DNA from: Asaia bogorensis | GTDB taxonomy: Bacteria; Pseudomonadota; Alphaproteobacteria; Acetobacterales; Acetobacteraceae | Length of the DNA stretch: 64,000 bases | Direction: 5' to 3' | NCBI RefSeq assembly: GCF_900465345.1 | Contig: NZ_UEGO01000001.1 | Coordinates: 181,778-245,777 of the forward strand | Shown: in pieces, positions 36,822 to 46,489 of the stretch | Numbering within the stretch: the first letter of the stretch is position 1 | How the letters are laid out: each line of letters starts with the position of its first letter | Made by a program: the position numbers and the translations under genes | Notes under the pieces: model-generated | Database searches by the model: none | Told to the model about the DNA's origin: nothing | The model's input: the letters and a program-made list of their open reading frames with translations, nothing else

Positions 36822-37547
36822 GTGACCATATTGCTGGGCAAGGACAAGCCGACCGCACGTTACGAGCAGGTCAAATCATACATCCTCTCCCGTATCGAGA
36901 CGGGAGAATGGGAGGTCGGGCACAGGCTTCCTTCCGAGAGTGAACTCGTCGACCTTCTCGGGGTGTCACGCATGACTGTGCATCGTGCCCTGCGCGAACT
37001 GACCGTCGATGGCGTGGTCACCCGTGCACAGGGTGTGGGCACCTTTGTGGCCGAGCCGCTCAAGCGTGTCGAGTTGCTTGAATTGCGCGATATCGCAGAG
37101 GATATCGTTTCGAACGGCCACACCCACACCACGCGCGTCATCACGCTGGGCTCCATCCGGGCCGATAGCGACCTAGCCATGGCTTTCGGTCAGCGCCCCG
37201 GCGCACGGCTCTTCCATTCGATCATCGTTCATCTTGAAGACGGTACGCCGCTTCAGGTTGAGGAACGTTTCGTTTCGCCCCATTTTGCCCCCGATTATCT
37301 GGAGCAGGATTTCAGCCTGTCCCACCCGCACCGGCATCTTTCCTCGATCTCGCATCCCGAGGAGATAGAACATGTTGTCTTTGCTGTTACGCCCAGTCAG
37401 GAAACTTGCGATCTGCTCGACCTCGAGGCGCCCGAGGCCTGCCTGCAACTCATGCGTCGCACCTGGGTTGATGAGCGCGTGGTGATGAAAGGCATCTTCA
37501 CCTATCCCGGAAGCCGCTACAGCTTCGTCGGGCGCTATCGCCCCTGA
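36822..37547 (+). CDS. hutC: Histidine-utilisation repressor HutC
   Basis: HutC is a GntR-family repressor released by urocanate. The 241-residue protein has an N-terminal winged helix (YEQVKSYILSRI, LPSESELVDLLGVSRMTVHRAL in two phrases, residues 10-55) and a C-terminal UTRA ligand domain (VEERFVSPHFAPDYLEQDF near residue 147, SRYSFVGRYRP at the end). The start is GTG. GGTATAGACATC at 36781, 41 bp upstream, resembles the other HutC sites and may give autoregulation. HutC-like sequences also precede the aminotransferase, oxygenase and TonB receptor genes. Confidence 0.92.
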   Translation: MTILLGKDKPTARYEQVKSYILSRIETGEWEVGHRLPSESELVDLLGVSRMTVHRALRELTVDGVVTRAQGVGTFVAEPLKRVELLELRDIAEDIVSNGHTHTTRVITLGSIRADSDLAMAFGQRPGARLFHSIIVHLEDGTPLQVEERFVSPHFAPDYLEQDFSLSHPHRHLSSISHPEEIEHVVFAVTPSQETCDLLDLEAPEACLQLMRRTWVDERVVMKGIFTYPGSRYSFVGRYRP

Positions 37548-37759
37548 ACGGGGGCGGGATCCAGCGAGCCTCGTCGTCCACGTCCCAGATTTCCGTTTTC
37601 TTCTGTCTGTACCCGGATTGCTATCCCGCCCATGTGCATGTTTGCTCTCACGGCATCTGGGACTCACGAAAGACGTGCCGAGCCGGGCGATGCATTGGCA
37701 TGTCATTCTCAAATCGTGACGATTTTTGATTGACAGAAACAGATCTTATGACACACCTT

Positions 37760-37777
37760 AACATGTATATACATGTT
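37760..37777. promoter_or_regulatory. HutC operator upstream of hutU
   Basis: AACATGTATATACATGTT is a perfect 18-base palindrome ending 16 bp before the hutU ATG. Its TGTATATACA core is the type bound by HutC proteins (the Pseudomonas site is CTTGTATGTACAAG). It is the best example in the window and defines the pattern I used for the weaker sites. A TTGACA hexamer at 37730 may be a -35 element. Confidence 0.85.
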
Positions 37778-37793
37778 TGGGTCAGGAGATGTC

Positions 37794-39485
37794 ATGAGCG
37801 CCCAGGATTCCTTGCCAGCCAGGCTGGCCAATGACAGGATTATTCGCGCGGCCCATGGGCCGGAACTGACAGCGCGGTCATGGCAGACCGAGGCGGCGCT
37901 GCGCATGCTGATGAATAATCTCGATCCCGATGTGGCCGAGAAGCCTTCAGAACTGGTCGTTTATGGCGGTATCGGTCGCGCGGCCCGCAACTGGGCCTGC
38001 TATGACGGGATTGTGCGTGCCCTGACCAATCTGGACGCCGACCAGACGCTCCTCGTTCAGTCGGGTAAGCCGGTCGGGGTATTTCGCACCCATCCCGATG
38101 CTCCCCGTGTTCTGATCGCCAATTCCAACCTGGTACCGCACTGGGCGAATTGGGATCGGTTCAATGAACTCGACCGGGCCGGGTTGATGATGTACGGCCA
38201 GATGACTGCAGGGTCGTGGATCTATATCGGCAGTCAGGGCATCGTGCAGGGGACATACGAGACCTTTGTCGAAATGGGGCGGCAATCCTATGGGGGCTCG
38301 TTGCGCGGCCGCTGGATCCTGACGGGTGGTCTGGGCGGGATGAGCGGTGCACAGCCTCTCGCCGCGGTAATGGCAGGCGCTTCGATGCTGGCCGTCGAAT
38401 GTGAGCCGAGCCGTATCGAGAAGCGCCTAGAAACGGGCTATCTTGACCGAAAGACGGACTCGCTCGACCAGGCGCTCGAATGGATCGATGCAGCCTGCAC
38501 GGCTGATGTGCCGATCTCGGTCGGGTTGCTGGGTAACGCTGCGGAGATTTTCCCCGAGCTTTTGCGTCGTGGCGTCCGTCCCGATGCCGTGACCGACCAG
38601 ACATCGGCCCATGATCCACTGAACGGCTATCTGCCCGCAGGGTGGTCGCTCGATCAGGCAGCGCATAAGCGCGTGACAGATCCCGCTGCCGTAGAACGCG
38701 CCGCCAAGGACTCCATGCGCCTTCAGGTCGAGGCCATGGTGGCATTTCATCGTATGGGTGTCCCGACATTCGATTACGGCAATAATATCCGGCAGATGGC
38801 CTTCGAGGTCGGGTGCGAGGACGCTTTCGCTTTTCCGGGCTTCGTTCCGGCCTATATACGGCCGCTCTTTTGCCGCGGCGTCGGGCCTTTTCGCTGGGCC
38901 GCCCTCTCCGGCGATCCCGAGGATATCTACAAGACGGACGCCAAGGTCAGGGAACTGTTCCCGCATGACACGCATCTGCACAACTGGCTCGACATGGCGC
39001 GCGAGAAGATCCAGTTTCAGGGTTTGCCCGCACGCATCTGCTGGGTCGGGCTCGGCGATCGCCACCGGCTCGGTCTTGCCTTCAATGAGATGGTCGCAAG
39101 CGGTGAGCTCAAGGCCCCTGTCGTGATCGGTCGAGACCATCTCGACAGCGGCTCTGTAGCCAGCCCGAACCGCGAGACCGAGGCCATGCAGGATGGGTCG
39201 GATGCCGTTTCCGACTGGCCCCTGCTCAATGCCCTGCTCAACACGGCGTCTGGCGCCACCTGGGTTTCGCTGCATCATGGCGGCGGCGTGGGAATGGGTT
39301 TCTCACAGCACGCGGGCATGGTCATCGTTGCCGATGGAACAGCGGAGGCCGCAAGTCGTCTGGAACGTGTGTTGTGGAACGACCCCGCAACCGGTGTCAT
39401 GCGTCACGCCGATGCGGGCTACAATATCGCCAGAGACTGTGCCCGGGAACAGGGTGTCATCCTGCCCATGATCGACGGAGCCTGA
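37794..39485 (+). CDS. hutU: Urocanate hydratase HutU
   Basis: HutU adds water to urocanate to give imidazolonepropionate, using tightly bound NAD. The 563-residue protein has NAD-binding [13 protein letters not shown] near residue 177, [15 protein letters not shown] near 265 and the conserved active-site segment [11 protein letters not shown] near 360. GGAG precedes the ATG by five bases; an upstream start would overlap the operator. It is followed at 6 bp by hutH. Confidence 0.96.
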   Translation: MSAQDSLPARLANDRIIRAAHGPELTARSWQTEAALRMLMNNLDPDVAEKPSELVVYGGIGRAARNWACYDGIVRALTNLDADQTLLVQSGKPVGVFRTHPDAPRVLIANSNLVPHWANWDRFNELDRAGLMMYGQMTAGSWIYIGSQGIVQGTYETFVEMGRQSYGGSLRGRWILTGGLGGMSGAQPLAAVMAGASMLAVECEPSRIEKRLETGYLDRKTDSLDQALEWIDAACTADVPISVGLLGNAAEIFPELLRRGVRPDAVTDQTSAHDPLNGYLPAGWSLDQAAHKRVTDPAAVERAAKDSMRLQVEAMVAFHRMGVPTFDYGNNIRQMAFEVGCEDAFAFPGFVPAYIRPLFCRGVGPFRWAALSGDPEDIYKTDAKVRELFPHDTHLHNWLDMAREKIQFQGLPARICWVGLGDRHRLGLAFNEMVASGELKAPVVIGRDHLDSGSVASPNRETEAMQDGSDAVSDWPLLNALLNTASGATWVSLHHGGGVGMGFSQHAGMVIVADGTAEAASRLERVLWNDPATGVMRHADAGYNIARDCAREQGVILPMIDGA

Positions 39486-39491
39486 TCCATC

Positions 39492-41039
39492 ATGAAGCAT
39501 GTTTTCACTCTCGTTCCCGGCGCTCTCGATCTGGCGTCCCTGCGCAGCTTTATTCTCGACAAGCCCGAAATCCTCCTCGATGCCGGCACCGAACCCTGCC
39601 TGCGCGAGGCCGCGCGTTCGGTCGAGCGCATCGTGGCGGGCGGTGCAGCTGTCTATGGCGTGAATACCGGCTTTGGCAAGCTGGCCAAGACGCGTATCCC
39701 CGATGAGAAGCTGCGTGATCTGCAACGCAACCTCGTGCTCAGCCATGCCGCAGGGATCGGCAAGCCTCTGACGGAGCCGGTCGTGCGACTTATTCTGCTG
39801 CTGAAGGCTAATGGGCTCGCGCGAGGCTATTCGGGTGTGCGTTACGAGATCGTCCGCCTGCTGCTCGACATGCTCAATCGCGGGGTTATTCCCGTGATCC
39901 CGGAAAAAGGGTCGGTCGGGGCATCGGGTGATCTTGCGCCTCTTGCTCATATGTCGGCAGTTGTTATCGGCGAGGGCGAGGCCTTTTTCGCCGGTGAGCG
40001 TCTGCCGGGCGCCGTGGCTTTGGAGCGCGCCGGGCTGAGGCCTGTGGAACTCGGACCGAAAGAGGGGCTGGCCCTACTCAATGGCACGCAAACCTCGACG
40101 GCTTTGGCTCTGATCGCCCTTTTCGAAGCGGAAACCCTCCATCAGACCGCGCTTGTGACCGGAGCACTGACCCTTGATGCGGCACGGGGAACAGATGCTC
40201 CCTTCGATCCGAGGCTTCATGCTCTGCGCGGCCAGAAGGGACAGATCGAATGTGCCGCCATCTACCGGGCGCTCATGGCCGGTTCTGCCATACGCGCGTC
40301 ACACGAGATCGATGACGAGCGCGTGCAGGATCCTTATTGCCTGCGTTGCCAGCCTCAGGTCATGGGGGCTGCGCTGGATTCGTTGCGTCATGCAGCTCAC
40401 GTCCTGCTGATCGAGGCCAATGCGGTGTCAGACAACCCCATCCATTTCCCCGATACGGACGAAATGATCTCTGGCGGTAATTTCCATGCCGAACCTGTAG
40501 CCATTGCGGCCGATCTGATGGCGATTGCCGTATCAGAAATCGGAGCGATTGCGGAGCGTCGTCTCGCCCTGCTGGTGGACCCTGGCATGAGCGGATTGCC
40601 GCCCTTTCTGGTCAATGACAGTGGCGTCAATTCCGGCTTTATGATTGCCCAGGTCACGGCGGCAGCCCTTGCTTCTGAGAACAAGACGCTCGCCCATCCT
40701 GCAAGCGTAGACAGCCTGCCTACTTCAGCCAATCAGGAAGACCACGTGTCGATGGCGACATTCGCGGCGCGCCGTGTCGGCGACATCAACGAGAATGTAC
40801 GTACCATTCTCGGTATTGAATATCTTTCTGCCGTGCAGGGGCTTGATTTCCTGGCCCCACTGCGTTCCTCCGAGCCGCTGGTCGCGGCGGCCGCCCTGCT
40901 GCGCGGGACCGTGCCGTTTTTCGCGCAGGACCGGCTCTTCACGCCCGACATGGAGGCTGCCAATGCGCTCATTGCCTCAGGTGCACTTGTCAAGGCAGCG
41001 AGCCAATCGCTGAAACTACCCACACTCGACGCCGAATGA
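39492..41039 (+). CDS. hutH: Histidine ammonia-lyase HutH
   Basis: HutH eliminates ammonia from L-histidine to give urocanate, the entry step of the pathway. The 515-residue protein has the Ala-Ser-Gly triad that forms the MIO cofactor in [15 protein letters not shown] near residue 143, plus [11 protein letters not shown] near residue 53, LLNGTQ near 195 and [15 protein letters not shown] near 280. Its stop codon overlaps the start of the next gene (ATGA at 41036), which couples it to an FMN 2-hydroxyacid dehydrogenase not normally found in hut operons. Confidence 0.96.
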   Translation: MKHVFTLVPGALDLASLRSFILDKPEILLDAGTEPCLREAARSVERIVAGGAAVYGVNTGFGKLAKTRIPDEKLRDLQRNLVLSHAAGIGKPLTEPVVRLILLLKANGLARGYSGVRYEIVRLLLDMLNRGVIPVIPEKGSVGASGDLAPLAHMSAVVIGEGEAFFAGERLPGAVALERAGLRPVELGPKEGLALLNGTQTSTALALIALFEAETLHQTALVTGALTLDAARGTDAPFDPRLHALRGQKGQIECAAIYRALMAGSAIRASHEIDDERVQDPYCLRCQPQVMGAALDSLRHAAHVLLIEANAVSDNPIHFPDTDEMISGGNFHAEPVAIAADLMAIAVSEIGAIAERRLALLVDPGMSGLPPFLVNDSGVNSGFMIAQVTAAALASENKTLAHPASVDSLPTSANQEDHVSMATFAARRVGDINENVRTILGIEYLSAVQGLDFLAPLRSSEPLVAAAALLRGTVPFFAQDRLFTPDMEAANALIASGALVKAASQSLKLPTLDAE

Positions 41040-42196
41040 GTGGGGTGATCGCGCCGGATGACGGCACTTTCAAGATCGAGGCAGCGCGAGCGCGCCGTCG
41101 TCTGCCTCGCCTGTTTGCAGATTATCTCGATGGTGGCGCCCATGGTGAGAAGACAATTCTCGCCAATCGGGCCGCTTTCAAGCGCTGGTCCCTTCTGCCT
41201 CGCGGGTTGCGCGATGTATCCTGTATCGACCAGAAGACCACCTGTTTCGGCATGGCTCTGAACGCGCCTGTCCTGCTCTCGCCGGTCGGTTTTGCCGGGC
41301 TGTTTCATAGCGACGGCGAGATTGGCGCGGCGCGGGCAGCGGAAAGATGCGGGATTGCCTCGACCCTTTCGAGCTTCTCCATCCATGCTCTGGAGGACGT
41401 GGCGACGGTCAAGGCGCCTCTCATGGCCCAGCTTTATATCCTGCGTGACCGCGGCGTGACACAGGATATGCTCGACCGGGCTGCGGCGTGCGGGGTCGGG
41501 ACGCTTGTTCTGACCGTCGATACCGCTATTACGCCCCTGCGCCCGCGCGACATTCGGAACGGGTTTCGTGACCGTGTGCGCCCCAGTCTCGGCCAGAGCA
41601 TGGGTCTGGCCCGGCACCCGGCCTGGCTTCTCGACCGGTTGCGGGCAACACGCAACGATCTGGGGACGATGGGGCGTTATACTGGAGCGCGCGGTATCAT
41701 GGCGCAGGCCCGTGACATTGCATCCCGGATCGATCCCACTCTCTCACGGGCCGATCTGGAGACGCTGCGGGCATGCTGGAAGGGCCGCCTTGTTCTCAAG
41801 GGTGTGCTCCATCCCGATGATGCCCGGCAGGCGGTTTCCTGTGGTGTGGACGGGTTGATCCTGTCCAATCACGGTGGCCGACAGCTGGACCCTGCACCAT
41901 CGCCTCTCACTATGCTGCCCGAGATACTGGACGTCACGCAGGACCGGCTCGATGTTGTGCTGGATGGCGGGGTGCGTCATGGCGGTGACGTTGTCACGGC
42001 TCTTGCGCTGGGCGCGCGAGCCGTTTCGCTGGGCCGCCCCTGGGCCTGGGCCCTGGCCGCAGGCGGAACGAAAAATGTAGAGACCGCTTTGCACCGTTTG
42101 ATCCGTGAGACGGCGGATTGCATGGCGCTTACCGGGCTGTGCACGATCCGGGCGCTGCGCGAGGCAGGACGGACTGCGCTTCATTCTGCAGGATGA
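41036..42196 (+). CDS. FMN-dependent L-2-hydroxyacid dehydrogenase
   Basis: This 386-residue member of the lactate/glycolate/mandelate oxidase family oxidises L-2-hydroxy acids to 2-oxo acids. Family signatures are [13 protein letters not shown] near residue 26, [22 protein letters not shown] in two phrases near 82, the catalytic histidine in SNHGGRQLD near residue 282, and [13 protein letters not shown] and [12 protein letters not shown] after it. It overlaps hutH by 4 bp. The coupling to histidine ammonia-lyase suggests imidazole-L-lactate (product imidazole-pyruvate) as substrate rather than lactate. This is inference from context; mandelate-like aromatic substrates are the alternative. 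Confidence 0.85.
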   Translation: MSGVIAPDDGTFKIEAARARRRLPRLFADYLDGGAHGEKTILANRAAFKRWSLLPRGLRDVSCIDQKTTCFGMALNAPVLLSPVGFAGLFHSDGEIGAARAAERCGIASTLSSFSIHALEDVATVKAPLMAQLYILRDRGVTQDMLDRAAACGVGTLVLTVDTAITPLRPRDIRNGFRDRVRPSLGQSMGLARHPAWLLDRLRATRNDLGTMGRYTGARGIMAQARDIASRIDPTLSRADLETLRACWKGRLVLKGVLHPDDARQAVSCGVDGLILSNHGGRQLDPAPSPLTMLPEILDVTQDRLDVVLDGGVRHGGDVVTALALGARAVSLGRPWAWALAAGGTKNVETALHRLIRETADCMALTGLCTIRALREAGRTALHSAG

Positions 42197-42200
42197 GGGT

Positions 42201-43151
42201 TCAGCCCTGCCGGGGCTTTTGTGAATCGCGTATGCGCCCCATGATGTAATCCCCGGCGGAAACGGGCAGATAAAGGGCGTCTGTCCCGGCTGGCAGGTTG
42301 AGATCGTGCGGATCGATCCGGGCGTCGTAATCCGGGTCGTAGAACGTTGCGAAAGAAACACGCTCGCGTCCGGAACGGTTGGTGACGCGATGCATGTTCG
42401 AGACATAGCGTCGGTTCGACCACCGGCACAGAAGGTCGCCGATATTGATGACGAGCGTTCCCGGAATGGGCGGTGCGGGAATCCAGGTACCATCAGGGCC
42501 CTGCACGTCCAGCCCTCCGGTGTCATCCTGCCAGAGCAGGGTAATGCAGCCGTAATCCGTGTGAGGAGCCACCCCGAACTGATCTGCCTCGCGTTCCGGC
42601 GGGTGGGGCGGGTACCAGATGGCCTGACTGCGCTGCAACGGTCTGGCATAGCGCGTGACAAAGAAATCGGGCGAGATCCCGAGCGAACAGGCGACAGCGC
42701 GAAGAAGTACCTGTCCGCATACGCCTACGGCCTCGAAATAGGCCTCCATGGCGGCGCGGAAATCTGGCCGTCCCTCAGGCCAGAGATTGGGGCCGCGCAA
42801 GGGCTGGCCCACTTGGACAAGGGGATGATCCGTCGGCAGATCGAGCCCGATCTGGAAGAACTCCTTATAATCCGGGTTGGCCGCACCATACATGGTGGTG
42901 CGGTTGAGCGCGTTGAAACCCCTCACGGCCTGACGGGGCTTGCAAAGAAGCTTTTCTTCCATGGGGGCATGAAAAAAATCGAGCGCCTCGCGATGGATCC
43001 GTTCAAGCAGGCTTTCCGGAATGCCGTGGTTTCGTACGTAGCAAAACCCCGATTGCGAAAAGGCAGCATTGATGGCGCGCCCTGTCGCCTCAAGATTGCC
43101 GGCACGAGCCGGGGCAAGATCGATGACTGGAAGATAGCCAATATCGTTCAT
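42201..43151 (-). CDS. 2-oxoglutarate/Fe(II) oxygenase, isopenicillin N synthase-like
   Basis: This 316-residue cytoplasmic oxygenase has an N-terminal DIOX_N region (VIDLAPARAG, SGFCYVRNHGIP) and a C-terminal jelly roll with Fe ligands H197 and D199 in APHTDYG and H254 in NMHRVTN, plus the 2-oxoglutarate-binding R264-x-S266 in RERVSF. Length and motifs are intact. It is the last gene of a leftward run aminotransferase-dehydrogenase-hutD-oxygenase, 24 bp after hutD. A demethylation or hydroxylation of a histidine relative is plausible. The family cannot be assigned a substrate from sequence. Confidence 0.85.
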   Translation of the reverse strand: MNDIGYLPVIDLAPARAGNLEATGRAINAAFSQSGFCYVRNHGIPESLLERIHREALDFFHAPMEEKLLCKPRQAVRGFNALNRTTMYGAANPDYKEFFQIGLDLPTDHPLVQVGQPLRGPNLWPEGRPDFRAAMEAYFEAVGVCGQVLLRAVACSLGISPDFFVTRYARPLQRSQAIWYPPHPPEREADQFGVAPHTDYGCITLLWQDDTGGLDVQGPDGTWIPAPPIPGTLVINIGDLLCRWSNRRYVSNMHRVTNRSGRERVSFATFYDPDYDARIDPHDLNLPAGTDALYLPVSAGDYIMGRIRDSQKPRQG

Positions 43152-43175
43152 GAAAAGGCTCCGTCGGATTGAGGG

Positions 43176-43748
43176 TCAGGAAGGTGGGATCAAGGCGGCG
43201 AGGCAGAGCGGGGCCTGTGGCCCGGAAGATGCCATCGGGGAAATGTGCAGGGGCGTATCGCCTGCGACAATCTTCCCCTGAAGAACGCTGCCCGGGCCGA
43301 ATGCTGGTCCCCGTCCGGCGACATGCCATGGGCCTCTCAGGGGAAGCAGGGTGAAATGCACGGTATGGGGCAGTGGGAAAGGCGACTCATGGGCGCACAG
43401 AAGGGCAGGCTGTCCGTGCGAAGCCATTAGATTGAATGCCATGACCGGGCCGGAGGGGCAGGCCGCTGTCACGACCATGGCTCCGTCGAAGCTCAGAATG
43501 GCTCCGGCACGGTTGAGATGATGAGGGCAGTCGCCCACGGGGCTCAGGATCAGATGGCCGGGCGAGGCAAGGGCAAGATGGCGCACGAGGCCCGGAAAGG
43601 AGGAGAACGGACCATCGCCTCCGATCGAGGCAAGGCTGACCCGCCATGTCCCTTCCTGTGTCTCACCCCGAGCCAGTTCGCGGGTACGACCCTGCCCGTT
43701 CTTCCAGTCCGTCTCCGGGAAGGCGGTGAGGTCGTAGAGCGCGATCAT
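43176..43748 (-). CDS. hutD: HutD family protein
   Basis: HutD is a cupin-fold protein found in hut loci, thought to restrain or fine-tune pathway output; no catalytic role is established. The 190-residue protein shows the family start ALYDLTAFPETDWKNGQGRTRELA (two phrases) and ASIGGDGPFSSFPG near residue 40. It overlaps the upstream FAD-linked oxidase gene by 4 bp and precedes the oxygenase gene. Its place inside the operon links those neighbours to histidine metabolism. Confidence 0.87.
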   Translation of the reverse strand: MIALYDLTAFPETDWKNGQGRTRELARGETQEGTWRVSLASIGGDGPFSSFPGLVRHLALASPGHLILSPVGDCPHHLNRAGAILSFDGAMVVTAACPSGPVMAFNLMASHGQPALLCAHESPFPLPHTVHFTLLPLRGPWHVAGRGPAFGPGSVLQGKIVAGDTPLHISPMASSGPQAPLCLAALIPPS

Positions 43749-45142
43749 GGTCGTGCTGCGGGAAAGATCTTGCCGGGGTTGAGGATGTTTTTCGGATCGA
43801 GCGTGGCCTTGATACTGCGCATCACGTCGATCGAAACCTGGTCATGTTCCTGCTGGAGGTAGTCACGTTTGGCCAGTCCCACCCCGTGCTCGCCGCTTGC
43901 AGACCCGCCCAGAGAAAGGGCGCGGGCGATCAGTCTGGCATCGAGATCATGGGCGCGGGCCAGAGCGTCTTCCCCCGATGGCACAAGCATGACCGTGTGA
44001 AAGTTACCGTCGCCGATATGGCCAACGATCGGCGCGGTGATGCCTGATGCCTCGATATCGCTCTTTGCGCCCAGGATCATTTCTGTCAGGGCGGATATGG
44101 GCACGATGGCATCTGTGGAAATGCCGACATGGCCGGGACGAAAGGCGAGGCAGGCCCAGTAGACGGCATGACGGGCCTTCCAGAGTGCGGCGCGCTCATC
44201 ATCGCGCGTGCTCCAGGCAAAGGAAGCTCCCCCATTATCGACACTCAGGGCCTCGATCGTGCCGATCTGCTCCGCCACGGCCTGAGGACCACCTGAAACC
44301 TCGAAAAACATGGTGGGCACGGGGCGATAGGTATCGAGCTTCGAGTAGTCGATGCAAGCTTGCATCTGCACGTCGTCGAGTAATTCCATGCGTGCAACCG
44401 GCAGGCCCATCTGCATGACCTGCACCGCAGTCTCCACACATCCCGCGAGGGTTTCGAACTGGCAGATAGCCGCAGCCGTTGTTTCAGGTATTCCCTGCAG
44501 GCGAAGCTGTATTTCAGTGATGACCCCGAGTGTCCCTTCTGAACCGATCATGAGATGGGTCAGGTCGTAGCCCGTCGCTGATTTGCGAACGCGCCCCCCG
44601 GTCTGCATGATTCGCCCATCGGCCAGCACGATAGTCAGGCCGAGCACGTTTTCGCGTATGGTGCCGTAGCGTACCGCGCCTGTTCCCGAGGCGCGCGTCG
44701 CGCACATACCGCCTATCGTTGCCTCGCCACCCGGGTCGACCGGGAAGAAAAGCCCCAGATCACGCAAATGCAGGTTCAGGGCCTGACGGGTCACCCCGGC
44801 CTGAACGCGACAATCGAGATCATTTTCATGGACTGCGATGATTTCCGTCATGCGTGACAGATCGAGCGATATGCCACCCTCGACAGCATTGAGCTGCCCT
44901 TCGAGCGATGTACCGCCGCCGAAGGCCACAACGGGCAGGTTGTGGGCGTTGCAGAATGCGAGGGCCTGCGAGACCTCCTGTGTCGACTCGACATAAAGAA
45001 CGGCATCGGGCGCATGGGCGGCGTGATAGCCCTCGCCGTGGCTGTGCTGTTCCAGCAGGGAGGGGCTGCGCGAGACCCGCCCGGGAAAAAGGGTGTCGAG
45101 TTCGGCGACAAGTCGGATACGGTCTGGCGCAGAGGGTCTCAT
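43745..45142 (-). CDS. FAD-linked D-2-hydroxyacid dehydrogenase (GlcD/DLD family)
   Basis: This 465-residue flavoprotein has an N-terminal PCMH FAD-binding domain (VVAFGGGTSLEGQ near residue 72, DPGGEATIGGMCATRASG in one phrase near 137, GSEGTLGVITE near 190) and a C-terminal domain with VGHIGDGNFH near 380 and ASGEHGVGLAKR near 425. The family oxidises D-lactate, D-glycerate or D-2-hydroxyglutarate. The ATG at 45142 lies one base after the aminotransferase stop, and the 3' end overlaps hutD. I infer imidazole-D-lactate as a candidate substrate, the mirror image of the FMN enzyme after hutH. Confidence 0.85.
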   Translation of the reverse strand: MRPSAPDRIRLVAELDTLFPGRVSRSPSLLEQHSHGEGYHAAHAPDAVLYVESTQEVSQALAFCNAHNLPVVAFGGGTSLEGQLNAVEGGISLDLSRMTEIIAVHENDLDCRVQAGVTRQALNLHLRDLGLFFPVDPGGEATIGGMCATRASGTGAVRYGTIRENVLGLTIVLADGRIMQTGGRVRKSATGYDLTHLMIGSEGTLGVITEIQLRLQGIPETTAAAICQFETLAGCVETAVQVMQMGLPVARMELLDDVQMQACIDYSKLDTYRPVPTMFFEVSGGPQAVAEQIGTIEALSVDNGGASFAWSTRDDERAALWKARHAVYWACLAFRPGHVGISTDAIVPISALTEMILGAKSDIEASGITAPIVGHIGDGNFHTVMLVPSGEDALARAHDLDARLIARALSLGGSASGEHGVGLAKRDYLQQEHDQVSIDVMRSIKATLDPKNILNPGKIFPAARP

Positions 45143-45143
45143 T

Positions 45144-46295
45144 TCAGGACACTTCCTCAAGGGCGGGTGGCTCGGCAAGGATGGCACGCAGTGCCACGGT
45201 GAAACGCATGTTTTCCTCATCGAGGCCAATGGAGACGCGTATCCTGTCCGTGAACCCCGGTTCTTTCCAGGGTTTGACGATCACGCCGTGACGGAGCAGC
45301 GTCTCTGCAACCGGTGCGGCTGGGCAGGGTAGTCTGACAAACAGGAAATTACCGCTCGAGGGAGCGACATCCAGGCCCATGGCTTCGATCTTGGCTTTGA
45401 GGGCATCCCGCGCCCTGACCGTGGCCGCTACGCTCTCGCGCATATGGCTCTCTCCCTCCAGTGCAGCGAGGGCAGCGAGCTGTGCCACGATATTGGTATT
45501 GAACGGATCGCGAACGGCCTCGAGCGCGTTAATCAGGGCCGGGGTGTCACTCAGGGCCCAGCCGATGCGCAGCCCCGCCAGTCCCCAGGCCTTGGAAAAC
45601 GTACCGAGCACGATCCAGGGGCGGGATTGGCGGCGCAGAACGCGGCGCGCATCCGGGTAATGCGCGGTGTGGGCCGCGTATTCCCGATAAGCCTCGTCGA
45701 TCACAATCAGGCAATCATGTGGGCAGGCAGAGATCAGCGTTTCCAGCTGCGTCTCTGTCATCATGCAACCCACAGGATTGGATGGATTGGAAAAGATGAG
45801 GATACGCGTCGGTTGGGATACCGCAGCGCAGAGGGCCTGGAGATCAAAATCGCATGTTTCGGTGACCGGCACGGAATCGACGACCCCTCCCATCGCCACT
45901 GCGTTCAGGATATGCAGGCCGAACGAGGGCAGAACGGTCACCACCCTGTCGCCAGTGGAGATTACCCCCTGCATGATCATGCGTATGAGTTGTTCCGAGC
46001 CATTCCCGAGGATGAGCGCCTGCATCCGCTCATCCAGGTAGGTGGCAAGACGCGCGCGCAGCTTCGGTTCTGCTTCGGGATAAAGGGCCAGCTTGTCGAA
46101 AAGGCTGGTAAGGGCGTCGCGCACCTGAGGCGGGGCCCCGTGGGGATTTTCATTGCTTCCGAGTTTGGCGATAGAATTGAGGCCGTATCGTTCCTTGACC
46201 GCATCTGATGCAAGGCCTGCATTATAGGCTGGCAAGGCCGCTATTTCAGGGCGGCAGCATGAGACGGATGACGGGGTTCCAAGGGGAGAATGCAC
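45144..46295 (-). CDS. HisC-like histidinol-phosphate/aromatic aminotransferase
   Basis: This 383-residue fold-type I PLP enzyme belongs to the HisC family. Motifs are LGSNENPHGAPP near residue 45, GNGSEQLIRM near 97, FSNPSNPVG near 168, VIDEAYREYA near 198 and the PLP lysine K235 in TFSKAWGLAGLRIGW. I chose GTG at 46295 since the HutC-like site at 46316-46327 would otherwise be coding; an ATG at 46352 is the alternative. It heads the leftward operon with the D-hydroxyacid dehydrogenase and hutD. I infer transamination of imidazole-pyruvate to histidine; a biosynthetic HisC is less likely here. Confidence 0.83.
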   Translation of the reverse strand: MHSPLGTPSSVSCCRPEIAALPAYNAGLASDAVKERYGLNSIAKLGSNENPHGAPPQVRDALTSLFDKLALYPEAEPKLRARLATYLDERMQALILGNGSEQLIRMIMQGVISTGDRVVTVLPSFGLHILNAVAMGGVVDSVPVTETCDFDLQALCAAVSQPTRILIFSNPSNPVGCMMTETQLETLISACPHDCLIVIDEAYREYAAHTAHYPDARRVLRRQSRPWIVLGTFSKAWGLAGLRIGWALSDTPALINALEAVRDPFNTNIVAQLAALAALEGESHMRESVAATVRARDALKAKIEAMGLDVAPSSGNFLFVRLPCPAAPVAETLLRHGVIVKPWKEPGFTDRIRVSIGLDEENMRFTVALRAILAEPPALEEVS

Positions 46296-46315
46296 GGCCG
46301 ATATCCAGTTTATGG

Positions 46316-46327
46316 TTGTATAGACAA
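46316..46327. promoter_or_regulatory. HutC-like site before the aminotransferase gene
   Basis: TTGTATAGACAA (flanked G and G) closely resembles the Pseudomonas HutC site CTTGTATGTACAAG, with intact TTGT and ACAA arms. It lies 21 bp upstream of the proposed GTG start of the aminotransferase. Confidence 0.62.
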
Positions 46328-46436
46328 GACTAGCGATATCGACTCGCATCATGCAAGCGCGAAGATTTATAGCGCCTTATATACGATATTTGTGGCGGTT
46401 ATTCGCTTTTTCATTACGAAAATAAATTGACCTTCC

Positions 46437-46448
46437 TTGTACAGACAA
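46437..46448. promoter_or_regulatory. HutC-like site before the PhyH oxygenase gene
   Basis: CTTGTACAGACAAC has the same TTGT-N4-ACAA arms as the site 120 bp to the left. It lies about 40 bp upstream of the oxygenase start. The two sites serve the two directions of a divergent region, 46296-46489. Confidence 0.62.
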
Positions 46449-46489
46449 CATAGGCTTGCCGTCAGATTGTGTCAGGAGATCATGCCGTG

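Noticed and set aside
45144..46295. Biosynthetic histidinol-phosphate aminotransferase
   Set aside because: The sequence is HisC-like, but no other his genes are near and the gene is coupled to a hydroxyacid dehydrogenase and hutD with a HutC-like site upstream, so a catabolic role is preferred.
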